DNA from: an uncultured Muribaculaceae bacterium
GTDB lineage: Bacteria; Bacteroidota; Bacteroidia; Bacteroidales; Muribaculaceae
Reading direction: 5' to 3'
DNA: 9,374 bases
NCBI GenBank assembly: GCA_910586455.1
Contig: CAJUHX010000056.1
Location: 4,717-14,090 of the forward strand
Of this stretch, positions 1-6,338 are shown piece after piece. The notes under the pieces are model-generated. The model did no database searches, was not told where the DNA came from, and saw only the letters and a list, made by a program, of their open reading frames with translations. The translations under genes and the position numbers were made by a program. Positions within the stretch are counted from its first letter, which is position 1; the number at the start of each line of letters is the position of its first letter.

Positions 1-29
1 GTGTTGTTTCATCAGAAAAATCATATTGA

Positions 30-66
30 CTCCAGGGTCAGGACATAATCTGTCCCGACCCTGGAG
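30..66 (-). terminator. Hairpin after the dksA-like gene, probable end of the ileS operon
   Basis: The arms CTCCAGGGTC (30-39) and GACCCTGGAG (57-66) pair perfectly. An inner GGACA/TGTCC stem closes a 5-base loop. The one imperfect position is A-C if read from the plus strand but a G-U wobble in the minus transcript, giving a 16-pair stem, so the structure fits minus-strand RNA. It begins 12 bases past the stop of the dksA-like gene. The U-rich run on the minus strand (complement of 15-20) comes about 9 bases after the stem, so this is not a perfect intrinsic terminator. It could also be a hairpin inside a longer operon. Confidence 0.6.
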
Positions 67-78
67 ATGGAGAATCAG

Positions 79-456
79 TTATTTCTTAGCATCGATCGAC
101 AGCGTGGCATGCGGCACGGCACGCAGACGCTCTTTGGGAATCAGTTTGCCCGTGACACGGCATATCCCATAGGTCTTATTATCAATGCGTACAAGCGCGG
201 CTTTCAACTTTGATATGAAATCAGCCTGACGGCGTGCAAGACGCACAGCTTCTTCTTTGCCGAGGGTATTGGCTCCCTCTTCCAGAGCCTTGAAAGTGGG
301 CGCGGTGTCGGCATCACTGTTGTCGGCATCATTTACTACCAATGAACGCAACGAATCATATTCGGCCTGTGCCTTTTCAAGTTTAGCCAGGACAAGTGTG
401 CGGAACTCTTCAAGTTCGGCATCAGAATATCTCACTTTGTCTTCCATATTATTCAT
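79..456 (-). CDS. DksA/TraR-family RNA polymerase-binding protein, zinc-poor form
   Basis: A 125-residue protein with the DksA layout: a helical hairpin (about residues 10-90) and a C-terminal DksA/TraR finger (about 95-123). Family members enter the RNA polymerase secondary channel and tune promoters, often with ppGpp. The finger keeps the C-x2-C-x17-C-x2-C spacing exactly, but only C99 remains; the other three positions are T102, S120 and A123, so a normal zinc site is not possible. The acidic stretch at about 43-50 (D43, D45, D48, D50) sits where the DksA coiled-coil tip would be, but does not match the D-x-x-D-x-A tip motif exactly. The start is chosen because its ATG overlaps the ileS stop (ATGA, 4 bp), which suggests translational coupling; a second Met at residue 4 is possible. 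It is surely co-transcribed with ileS. The family is clear, but its regulatory effect cannot be read from sequence. Confidence 0.9.
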   Translation of the reverse strand: MNNMEDKVRYSDAELEEFRTLVLAKLEKAQAEYDSLRSLVVNDADNSDADTAPTFKALEEGANTLGKEEAVRLARRQADFISKLKAALVRIDNKTYGICRVTGKLIPKERLRAVPHATLSIDAKK

Positions 457-3400
457 TTTACACGGGTTACTTCCACTTTCACCTCTGTGCCGTCTATATC
501 CAGAGACTGTGATGCCTCACTGTCCAGGGTATCGACCACGTCTATACTGTCAGCCAGAATCTGCGAGGCTATATACTGGCCGAACGCAGCGATAGAGGCA
601 TCAGTGAGAGGTGAACTGGTGATTAGGACTTTTACTTTGTCTGTTATGTCGAAATCAGATGATTTGCGTATGTTCTGTATTCGGTTTACCAATTCTCGCG
701 CCACGCCTTCGTTTCGCAATTCTTCGGTAACCGTGACATCAAGCGCAACTGTTAAATCGCCGGCGCCGCCTACCATCCATCCGGGTATATCCTCGGCAAG
801 TATCTCTACATCGTCAAGAGTTATACACGGCTTTCCCTCTATATCTTCGAATGTATATGAGGCATCGCGCTCAAGCTCTGCAATCTGCTGCTGGCTCATG
901 CCTTTGATAGCGCTGCCGAGCTGCTTCATGACTTTGCCGAAGCGTGGTCCCAACTTCTTGAAATCTGCCTTTACACGTTTTACCAGACCACTTTCCTCTG
1001 CTCCGACTATCTTCAATTCTTTTACATTAACTTCTGAAGCAATCAGCGGTTTCATCGCTTCTACCATGGCTGTCTGCGCAGCAGTAGCCACCGGCACGAG
1101 CAATGTCTGCAATGGCTGGCGTACCTTGATGCTGACTTTGCGGCGCAGGGCAAGCACGGCACTTGTGATATCCTGGGCCAGACGCATCTGTGCTTCCAGA
1201 TCTTTATCTATATGCGACTCGTCTACCTCCGGGAACATGACAAGATGCACAGGAGTGTATTCTTCTCCGTTGACCGGCTCCATGAGATCCGAGTAAAGAC
1301 GGTCGGCATAGAACGGAGCTATCGGCGCCATCAGCATAGCAACGGTGCGGAGGCAGGTATATAGTGTCTGGTATGCAGACAGTTTGTCCTGGTTCATCTG
1401 TCCTGCCCAGAAACGTTTGCGGTTAAGACGAACGTACCAGTTAGACAGATTGTCCCCTACAAACTCTGATATGGCACGTGCCGCACGCGTAGGCTCGTAA
1501 TCGTCCAATGCGGTGTCCACATCGTGCACAAGGGTTCCGAGCAAAGATAGAATCCAACGGTCTATCTCCGGACGTTCTGCGTAAGGCACATCAGGTTCTT
1601 TTGCCGTGAATCCGTCTACATTCGCATAAAGAGCGAAAAATTTATAAGTATTATACAGTGTTCCGAAGAGTTTGCCTGACACTTCTTTCACCCCGGTCTC
1701 GTCATATTTGAGATTGTCCCATGGCTGGGAATTCTCTATCATGTACCATCGCACAGGGTCAGAACCGTATTTCTCTATGTTATTAAACGGATCAACCGCA
1801 TTGCCGAGGCGTTTGCTCATCTTGTTGCCAAATTTATCAAGAACAAGTCCGTTGGATATGACAGCCTTATAGCTCACAGTGTCAAACACCATGCCGGCTA
1901 TGGCATGAAGTGTGAAGAACCAGCCGCGTGTCTGGTCTACACCTTCGGCAATAAAATCAGCCGGATAAACCTCTCGATTGTCAAACACCTCTTTGTTTTC
2001 AAACGGATAGTGTATCTGGGCGTAAGGCATGGCGCCGGAGTCGAACCACACGTCGATGAGGTCGAGTTCGCGATGCATGGGCTCGCCGTCGGCCGACACC
2101 AGTACGATATCGTCGACATACGGACGGTGCAGATCGATTTTCTCGTAGTTTTCCTTGGAGTAGTCGCCTGGCACAAAGCCTTTGTCGCGCAGCGGGTTCG
2201 ATTTCATCACACCGGCCTCTACGGCACGGTCTATCTCGTTATACAGTGTTTCTACAGAGTCGATGCAAATTTCCTGCTTGCCGTCGTCGGTGCGCCAGAT
2301 GGGCAGCGGAGTACCCCAGTAGCGCGAACGCGACAGATTCCAGTCCTGCAGGTTTTCGAGCCACTTGCCGAATCGGCCCGAGCCGGTTGAGGCGGGTTTC
2401 CATTTGATTTGACCGTTGAGTTCAATCAGGCGCTCTTTGGCCGATGTGGTGCGGATAAACCAGCTGTCGAGCGGATAATAGAGTACCGGCTTGTCGGTTC
2501 GCCAGCAGTGAGGATAATTGTGCACGTGTTTCTCTATCTTGAATACCCGGTCGGTCTGCTTGAGCATCATGCAGATAGCCACATCGAGAGTTTCGGTTTC
2601 TTCAGTGGCCTGCGGGTCATAGGCGTTCTTCACGTAGCGGCCTTCCCACTCCTTGTAGGCTTCGGCATCGACCATATCTGCCGCGAATTTAGGGTCCAGA
2701 TCGCAAAGGCGGTACAAGCGGCCCTGCATGTCGACCATCGGACGGATGTTGCCGTCTTTGTCGGTAAGGTGCAGGGGCGGAATGCCGTTCTGCTTGCTCA
2801 CCTTCAAGTCGTCAGCACCAAAGGTGCCGGCAATGTGTACAATACCGGTACCGTCCTCGGTGGTAACGTAGTCGCCGGGGATCACGCGGAATGCGCCCTC
2901 GCCCGGATTCATCCAGGGTATGAGCTGTTTGTAGTGCATGCCTGTCAGGTCGGTTCCGGTCAGTTTGGCCACTACCTGCCAGGGCACCAGTTTGTCGCCC
3001 TTCTTATAGTCTTCAAGCGGCAGGTCCTTGGCCTTTGGATTGAACACCGAGTTGAGCAGAGCCTCGGCCACAGCCACAGTTACAGGGTTGCCCGAGTAAG
3101 GGTTATAGGTGCGCACCACGCAGTAGTCAATCTGCGGGCCTACGCACAGAGCAGTATTGCTGGGCAGAGTCCAGGGGGTGGTTGTCCACGCCAGCAGACA
3201 TGCCTTGCCCCAGCCCTTGAAGGCATCGATAGGGTCGACGAGTTCGAACTGGGCTACACAGGTGGTATCCTTTACATCGCGGTAGCAGCCGGGCTGATTC
3301 AGCTCATGCGAACTAAGACCGGTACCGGCAGCCGGCGAATATGGCTGGATGGTGTAGCCTTTGTACAGATAGTCTTTCTTGTACAGCTGGGCCAGCAACC

Positions 3401-3881
3401 ACCATACCGACTCGATATAGCGGTTATCGAATGTTATGTACGGATTGTCGAGGTCCACCCAATAGCCCATCGAGTTGGTCAGAGCGGTCCACTCTTTGGT
3501 ATATTTGAGCACTTCGCGGCGACATGCTGCGTTATATTCGTCGACCGATATTTTTTTGCCGATGTCTTCCTTGGTGATGCCAAGAGCCTTCTCCACGCCC
3601 AGTTCCACGGGCAGGCCGTGAGTATCCCAGCCGGCCTTACGCTTCACATGGAAGCCCTTCATGGTCTTGTAGCGACAAACAATATCTTTGATAGTACGCG
3701 CCATCACATGGTGGATGCCCGGCATACCGTTGGCTGAAGGAGGCCCTTCGTAAAACACAAAACTGGGTGCACCTTCACGCACCTTCATGCTCTGCTCGAA
3801 GAGGCCGTCGTTCTGCCACTTCTCGAGCATCCGGCGATTTACTTCCGGCAGGTCAAGTACATTATATTCAGTGAACTTCAT
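453..3881 (-). CDS. ileS: Isoleucyl-tRNA synthetase (long, IleRS2-like)
   Basis: A 1142-residue cytoplasmic enzyme that charges tRNA-Ile with isoleucine using ATP and edits mis-activated valine. Visible parts: the N-terminal ATP site with PPSANGMPGIHH (residues 47-58); the CP1 editing domain with the threonine-rich TTTPWTLPSNTA (233-244) and HIAGTFGADD (349-358); WNLSRSRYWGTPLPIW (514-529); the DQTRGWF segment (649-655); KMSKR (687-691); an anticodon-binding domain from about 770; and a long C-terminal domain (about 880-1142) without the paired cysteines of the shorter bacterial zinc-tailed enzyme. The length and tail place it with the eukaryote-like IleRS2 group; typical bacterial IleRS1 is about 930 residues. 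The HIGH motif reads G55-I-H57-H58, i.e. GxHH. The start at MKFTEYNVL leaves a 119-base gap to rpsP. I see no TAnnTTTG promoter in that gap. Its stop overlaps the dksA-like start. Identity is certain; the mupirocin phenotype is inference. Confidence 0.98.
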   Translation of the reverse strand: MKFTEYNVLDLPEVNRRMLEKWQNDGLFEQSMKVREGAPSFVFYEGPPSANGMPGIHHVMARTIKDIVCRYKTMKGFHVKRKAGWDTHGLPVELGVEKALGITKEDIGKKISVDEYNAACRREVLKYTKEWTALTNSMGYWVDLDNPYITFDNRYIESVWWLLAQLYKKDYLYKGYTIQPYSPAAGTGLSSHELNQPGCYRDVKDTTCVAQFELVDPIDAFKGWGKACLLAWTTTPWTLPSNTALCVGPQIDYCVVRTYNPYSGNPVTVAVAEALLNSVFNPKAKDLPLEDYKKGDKLVPWQVVAKLTGTDLTGMHYKQLIPWMNPGEGAFRVIPGDYVTTEDGTGIVHIAGTFGADDLKVSKQNGIPPLHLTDKDGNIRPMVDMQGRLYRLCDLDPKFAADMVDAEAYKEWEGRYVKNAYDPQATEETETLDVAICMMLKQTDRVFKIEKHVHNYPHCWRTDKPVLYYPLDSWFIRTTSAKERLIELNGQIKWKPASTGSGRFGKWLENLQDWNLSRSRYWGTPLPIWRTDDGKQEICIDSVETLYNEIDRAVEAGVMKSNPLRDKGFVPGDYSKENYEKIDLHRPYVDDIVLVSADGEPMHRELDLIDVWFDSGAMPYAQIHYPFENKEVFDNREVYPADFIAEGVDQTRGWFFTLHAIAGMVFDTVSYKAVISNGLVLDKFGNKMSKRLGNAVDPFNNIEKYGSDPVRWYMIENSQPWDNLKYDETGVKEVSGKLFGTLYNTYKFFALYANVDGFTAKEPDVPYAERPEIDRWILSLLGTLVHDVDTALDDYEPTRAARAISEFVGDNLSNWYVRLNRKRFWAGQMNQDKLSAYQTLYTCLRTVAMLMAPIAPFYADRLYSDLMEPVNGEEYTPVHLVMFPEVDESHIDKDLEAQMRLAQDITSAVLALRRKVSIKVRQPLQTLLVPVATAAQTAMVEAMKPLIASEVNVKELKIVGAEESGLVKRVKADFKKLGPRFGKVMKQLGSAIKGMSQQQIAELERDASYTFEDIEGKPCITLDDVEILAEDIPGWMVGGAGDLTVALDVTVTEELRNEGVARELVNRIQNIRKSSDFDITDKVKVLITSSPLTDASIAAFGQYIASQILADSIDVVDTLDSEASQSLDIDGTEVKVEVTRVK

Positions 3882-3910
3882 TTACGAATGAGAATGAAAT
3901 GGGGTTACGT

Positions 3911-3951
3911 AAAAACAAAAAGGGGTGCGTCAGCTGTAGGCTAACACACCC
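3911..3951 (-). terminator. Rho-independent terminator of rpsP
   Basis: Arms at 3923-3934 and 3940-3951 form a 12-pair stem with a 5-base loop on the minus strand, including two G-U wobbles that would be C-A mismatches in plus-strand RNA. The minus transcript then runs into a U-rich tract, TTTTTGTTTTT (complement of 3911-3921). It lies 49 bases past the rpsP stop and only 29 bases before the ileS start codon. Confidence 0.88.
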
Positions 3952-4000
3952 TTTAGGTTGAACTTCCGTTTGCCGGAATGAGGGCCCGAAGGCCGACATA

Positions 4001-4534
4001 TTATTCAGCGGCGGGAGCTTCGGTTTCTTCTGCAGGGGCTGCGGCTGCCTCAGCTTCGGCTTTAGCTGCAGCAATTTCTGCTTTCTTCTTAGCCACGAGT
4101 TCGGCCTTGGCCTTGTTCTTGGCTTCTTCGTCCTGCTGACGCTGCTTGGCGGCGAGTTCCTGCTTGTCGGCCATCGAGGTCTTCACAGCTTCTACTTTTG
4201 CCACTTTCTTCGACTTCCAGGCTTCGAAACGACGCTGTGCTTCAGCTTCGTCGAATGCGCCCTTGCGAACGCCACCCTGAAGGTGCTTCATCAGCAGCAC
4301 GCCCTCGTTGGAGAGGATGGTGCGTACAGTATCGGTAGGTTGAGCACCTACATTAACCCAATACAAAGCCCGCTCGAAATTGAGAGTGATTGTAGCAGGA
4401 TTAGTGTTCGGATTATAGGAACCTATCCTTTCAATAAATCTACCATCTCGTGGTGCCCTGCTATCGGCGATAACAATAGGATAAAACGCATAGTTCTTAC
4501 GACCATGGCGCTGTAATCTAATTTTAGTTGCCAT
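4001..4534 (-). CDS. rpsP: 30S ribosomal protein bS16 with C-terminal extension
   Basis: A 177-residue protein of the small ribosomal subunit. Residues 1 to about 83 are a standard bS16 core: MATKIRLQRHGRK at the start, the FYPIVIADSRAPRDGRFIE stretch (17-35), IGSYNP (37-42) and the GAQPTDTVRTIL segment (63-74). Residues about 84-177 are an extension rich in Lys, Ala, Glu and Gln, predicted helical and ending in an acidic Ala/Glu/Pro tail; bS16 in many bacteria is only 80-90 residues, and long tails are usual in Bacteroidota. It stands alone here, with its own promoter (4571-4602) and terminator (3911-3951), rather than in the rpsP-rimM-trmD-rplS cluster known from Proteobacteria. The leader is AT-rich with no Shine-Dalgarno sequence. 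Identity is certain. Confidence 0.98.
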   Translation of the reverse strand: MATKIRLQRHGRKNYAFYPIVIADSRAPRDGRFIERIGSYNPNTNPATITLNFERALYWVNVGAQPTDTVRTILSNEGVLLMKHLQGGVRKGAFDEAEAQRRFEAWKSKKVAKVEAVKTSMADKQELAAKQRQQDEEAKNKAKAELVAKKKAEIAAAKAEAEAAAAPAEETEAPAAE

Positions 4535-4570
4535 TAATTAATTTTATTGGTTTTGTATTGTTTGCGAGCG

Positions 4571-4602
4571 CAAAGGTACGATTTTTTTTTGAACCTGCCA
4601 AA
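4571..4602 (-). promoter_or_regulatory. Bacteroidota-type promoter of rpsP
   Basis: On the minus strand, TTTG (complement of 4599-4602) is followed by a 20-base spacer and TACCTTTG (complement of 4571-4578), a full match to the TTTG / TAnnTTTG consensus of the main sigma factor in this phylum. The rpsP start codon is 36 bases downstream of the -7 element, giving a short leader of about 30 bases. Confidence 0.88.
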
Positions 4603-4619
4603 CTTTTCTGCCGCTAATT

Positions 4620-4659
4620 AAAAAACCCTCAGCAAGGCGATATATACGCTCACTGAGGG
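4620..4659 (-). terminator. Terminator of the small lipoprotein gene
   Basis: The arms CCCTCAG (4626-4632) and CTGAGGG (4653-4659) form the base of a hairpin that extends inward with a bulged GAGCG/CGCCTT stem. On the minus strand it is followed by six U residues (complement of 4620-4625). It lies 28 bases past the stop of the lipoprotein gene and separates that gene from the rpsP promoter. Confidence 0.85.
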
Positions 4660-4687
4660 TCAATACATTAATTATATGCCTGGATAC

Positions 4688-5110
4688 TTATTCCTCAAGC
4701 AGTTTTGCAAATTCTTCGGCTGGGATGGTGAATTCAAGTTTCTCCGAGCCTGCCTGAAGTTTGAACTGCAGACCGCAGTTTTTGTTAACCAGTGCCTGCA
4801 CCTGAGCCTTGTCGGTGCCCTTGAGTGTACCGCTCGACTTCATCTGCTGCAGGATTACCTGCTCCATCATGCCGGCCAACTGTTCTGCGCCATTCTGCTT
4901 GATGGCGGCCTCCACACTGGGGTCGTCAACCTCGACAACAGCCACGATGTTCTTGCCATCATACTCAACCGACTTAAAATCCTTGTCTTCCTTCAGTTCG
5001 TTAACAATGTCGTTGATAGCGGCTTCGTCGCTGCCTTTGCAAGCGCCCAGCTGCAGAGCTGCAATGATGGCTACAGCCATCAGCATTGCATACTTGGTAA
5101 ACTTTTTCAT
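4688..5110 (-). CDS. Small lipoprotein of unknown function (paralogue A)
   Basis: A 140-residue protein with a lipoprotein signal: MKK, a hydrophobic stretch to about residue 20, and the lipobox LGAC with the lipidated cysteine at C24. It should be anchored in the cell envelope. The mature part is short and acidic: a helix at about 28-41, a YDGKNIVAVVEV strand (50-61), a long helix (about 65-91), then NCGLQFKLQAG (111-121) and a C-terminal EFTIPAEEFAKLL segment. The same order of elements recurs in the neighbouring gene at 5175-5570, so I read the two as diverged duplicates. It has its own strong promoter (5142-5173) and terminator (4620-4659), so it is probably a single-gene transcript, possibly with read-through from the neighbour. 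I do not recognise the family firmly; the alternating strand-helix pattern resembles small DUF-type lipoproteins, but I assign no function. Confidence 0.88.
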   Translation of the reverse strand: MKKFTKYAMLMAVAIIAALQLGACKGSDEAAINDIVNELKEDKDFKSVEYDGKNIVAVVEVDDPSVEAAIKQNGAEQLAGMMEQVILQQMKSSGTLKGTDKAQVQALVNKNCGLQFKLQAGSEKLEFTIPAEEFAKLLEE

Positions 5111-5141
5111 CTGATTTTATTATTTTTATTAATTGATGCCA

Positions 5142-5173
5142 CAAATTTACGCATTATATTCGGGATTTCCAAA
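5142..5173 (-). promoter_or_regulatory. Bacteroidota-type promoter of the small lipoprotein gene
   Basis: On the minus strand, TTTG (complement of 5170-5173) is followed by 20 bases and TAAATTTG (complement of 5142-5149), an exact consensus match. It fills the gap between the stop of paralogue B (5175) and the start of paralogue A (5110), leaving a leader of about 25 bases. Confidence 0.87.
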
Positions 5174-5174
5174 T

Positions 5175-5570
5175 TCAGACAGCAGCACGGAGTTCGTCCG
5201 GACTGATTCGCGCCACCACATTCTGGCCTCCGCACAAATAGCGTATCTTTATGCCGCAACCGGCATTGGCCAACTCGCCCAACAGCTGTTTTGTAGCGCC
5301 GTCGAACTGAGCTATATTTTTAACCAGCTGCTCCTTGAGCATATCAGCCATAGCGTCGGGTCCTACAGCCTTGATGGAAGCCTCGGTCTGTGAGTCGTTG
5401 TCGTTTACAGTCAGTACTACATCTTGCCCGTCATAATCGGCCTTGGCGCCCTGCTCGGTAAGAGTCTGCACAAAACTGTCGACATAGAAATTACCGGACT
5501 CTTTGGCCCGTGCCACGCCTGCCATTACCAGCATGACGAAAGCAAAAATCATCAGTTTCTTCATAAACAT
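5175..5570 (-). CDS. Small secreted protein of unknown function (paralogue B)
   Basis: A protein of 131 residues, or 129 if it starts at the third codon (MKKLMIF, ATG at 5562-5564), which I prefer because MKK is the more usual signal-peptide start. The signal peptide ends in VARA, with cleavage likely before K23; there is no lipobox, so the product should be soluble in the periplasm or exported. The mature part aligns by eye with paralogue A: YDGQDVVLTV against YDGKNIVAVV, EASIKAVGPDAMADMLKEQL against EAAIKQNGAEQLAGMMEQVI, and CGIKIRY against CGLQFKL. It has two cysteines (C105, C113), which could form a disulphide; paralogue A has only the first of these in its mature part. No consensus promoter or clear terminator was found; its stop lies 2 bases from the -33 element of paralogue A. 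Function unknown. Confidence 0.85.
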   Translation of the reverse strand: MFMKKLMIFAFVMLVMAGVARAKESGNFYVDSFVQTLTEQGAKADYDGQDVVLTVNDNDSQTEASIKAVGPDAMADMLKEQLVKNIAQFDGATKQLLGELANAGCGIKIRYLCGGQNVVARISPDELRAAV

Positions 5571-5935
5571 TTCTATTTTAACATATCATCTACAACACCC
5601 CGGTCCACCGATTGTTCACACACCAATTGCAGACCACTGCATCCACGCCGTTTACATACCGGTATTTATAAAGATTCCAAATCGAAATGCAAAAACCTTT
5701 TATAATATAAAACTCCAGAGCCCCATCCTGGCGCGACGACGAATATAGGCTTCAGAGCGAGGCAGCCCGAAAATGGACAAAAAAGGTTGATTTTTTTCTC
5801 GCTGGCAATCAGCAACTTGTGAAAAAATTGAAAAAATTCTTTCAAAAAAATTTGCATAATTGAAAAATAGTGTCTAACTTTGCATCGCTTTTGAAAGGAA
5901 AGCCACTACGAAACGAATCGCAGTGAGCCCAAAAT
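5571..5935. other. Gene-free stretch between paralogue B and the tRNA genes
   Basis: These 365 bases lie between the divergent paralogue B gene and the tRNA unit. I see no gene, tRNA or repeat in the left two thirds. A 63-codon minus-strand reading frame (5666-5857) is rejected: it has no recognisable domain or promoter and lies in AT-rich DNA. From about 5820 the sequence becomes very A-rich, with A-tracts at 5822-5827, 5831-5836 and 5844-5850 just upstream of the tRNA promoter. The last 47 bases or so are the tRNA leader. No TAnnTTTG element faces paralogue B. Confidence 0.6.
5851..5882 (+). promoter_or_regulatory. Bacteroidota-type promoter of the tRNA unit
   Basis: TTTG at 5851-5854, a 20-base spacer, then TAACTTTG at 5875-5882: an exact match to the consensus. 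Three A-tracts directly upstream may act like an UP element or bend the DNA, as expected for a stable-RNA promoter. The tRNA-Pro 5' end is 54 bases beyond the -7 element, so the primary transcript has a leader of roughly 45-50 bases that must be removed by RNase P. Confidence 0.9.
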
Positions 5936-6009
5936 CGGGGTGTAGCTCAGTTGGTTAGAGTACGCGTCTGGGGGGCGTGAGGTCGCTAGTTCGAGTCTAG
6001 TCACCCCGA
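5936..6009 (+). tRNA. tRNA-Pro, anticodon GGG
   Basis: The cloverleaf can be folded by hand. The acceptor arms CGGGGTG (5936-5942) and CACCCCG (6002-6008) pair perfectly, with A6009 as discriminator. The D arm contains GCTC/GAGT. The anticodon stem is 5963-5967 with 5975-5979, around loop CTGGGGG and anticodon GGG at 5970-5972. The T arm is 5985-5989 with 5997-6001, around TTCGAGT. The anticodon stem contains two G-U pairs. CCA is not encoded and must be added after transcription. It should read CCC and CCU codons. Confidence 0.96.
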
Positions 6010-6029
6010 CTAATAATCAAAAGCAGTAG

Positions 6030-6063
6030 CTCGCTGACTACTCAATAGTCAGCGAGTTTTTTT
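6030..6063 (+). terminator. Terminator-like hairpin between the two tRNA genes
   Basis: CTCGCTGACTA (6030-6040) and TAGTCAGCGAG (6046-6056) form a perfect 11-bp stem with a 5-base loop, followed by seven T residues (6057-6063). By structure this is a strong intrinsic terminator for the plus strand. It ends only 4 bases before the tRNA-Arg gene, leaving no room for a separate promoter after it, so tRNA-Arg must depend on read-through or on a promoter I cannot see. Confidence 0.85.
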
Positions 6064-6067
6064 ATGG

Positions 6068-6141
6068 GGTCCGGTAGCTCAGCTGGATAGAGCATCTGCC
6101 TTCTAAGCAGACGGTCCCGCGTTCGAGTCGCGGCCGGATCA
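6068..6141 (+). tRNA. tRNA-Arg, anticodon TCT
   Basis: The acceptor arms GGTCCGG (6068-6074) and CCGGATC (6134-6140) pair with one G-U, and A6141 is the discriminator. The anticodon stem TCTGC/GCAGA (6095-6099 with 6107-6111) encloses loop CTTCTAA, with anticodon TCT at 6102-6104. The T stem CCGCG/CGCGG (6117-6121 with 6129-6133) encloses TTCGAGT. CCA is not encoded. It should read AGA, and AGG by wobble. Confidence 0.97.
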
Positions 6142-6150
6142 CAAGAGTAT

Positions 6151-6200
6151 AAAACTGTTGATTTTCTGAATGTTAAATTCGAAAATCAACAGTTTTTTTT
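6151..6200 (+). terminator. Terminator of the tRNA unit
   Basis: CTGTTGATTTTC (6155-6166) pairs perfectly with GAAAATCAACAG (6181-6192). An inner GAAT/ATTC extends the stem, and eight T residues follow (6193-6200). The AAAA before the left arm can pair with the first T residues, so weak activity in the other direction is possible. Confidence 0.9.
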
Positions 6201-6241
6201 GTTGTTTTACCACTCGGATTCGGCCCATCTCATGTCACTTT

Positions 6242-6276
6242 AAAAGAAAAGAGTCCGGTGCAATACCGAACTCTTT
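6242..6276 (-). terminator. Terminator of the 11-mer repeat protein gene
   Basis: The arms 6251-6259 and 6265-6273 pair over 9 bases with a 5-base loop. The single irregular pair is G-U on the minus strand but C-A on the plus strand, so it is built for the minus transcript. The minus RNA then has TTTTCTTTT (complement of 6242-6250). It lies 62 bases past the stop at 6339. Confidence 0.82.
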
Positions 6277-6338
6277 CCATAACAGGATAGTGTTTATTTT
6301 GAAGGCATTTCAATGCACTGCCTCCTCGATATTTTTAT

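Noticed and set aside
487..1296. 269-codon plus-strand open frame opposite ileS
   Set aside because: A shadow of the IleRS C-terminal domain; its Ser-rich composition is an artefact of reading the opposite strand.
2409..3737. 442-codon plus-strand open frame opposite ileS
   Set aside because: It is wholly antisense to the conserved synthetase, and its length follows from the codon bias of ileS. There is no promoter or family match.
3882..4000. T-box or riboswitch leader for ileS
   Set aside because: No T-box sequence or specifier stem is visible, and T-boxes are not expected in this phylum. The only structures are the rpsP terminator and minor hairpins.
5666..5857. 63-codon minus-strand reading frame in the gene-free stretch
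   Set aside because: It lies in AT-rich DNA and overlaps the tRNA promoter region. It has no recognisable domain or start context, and its Phe/Lys-rich start simply reflects the A-tracts.
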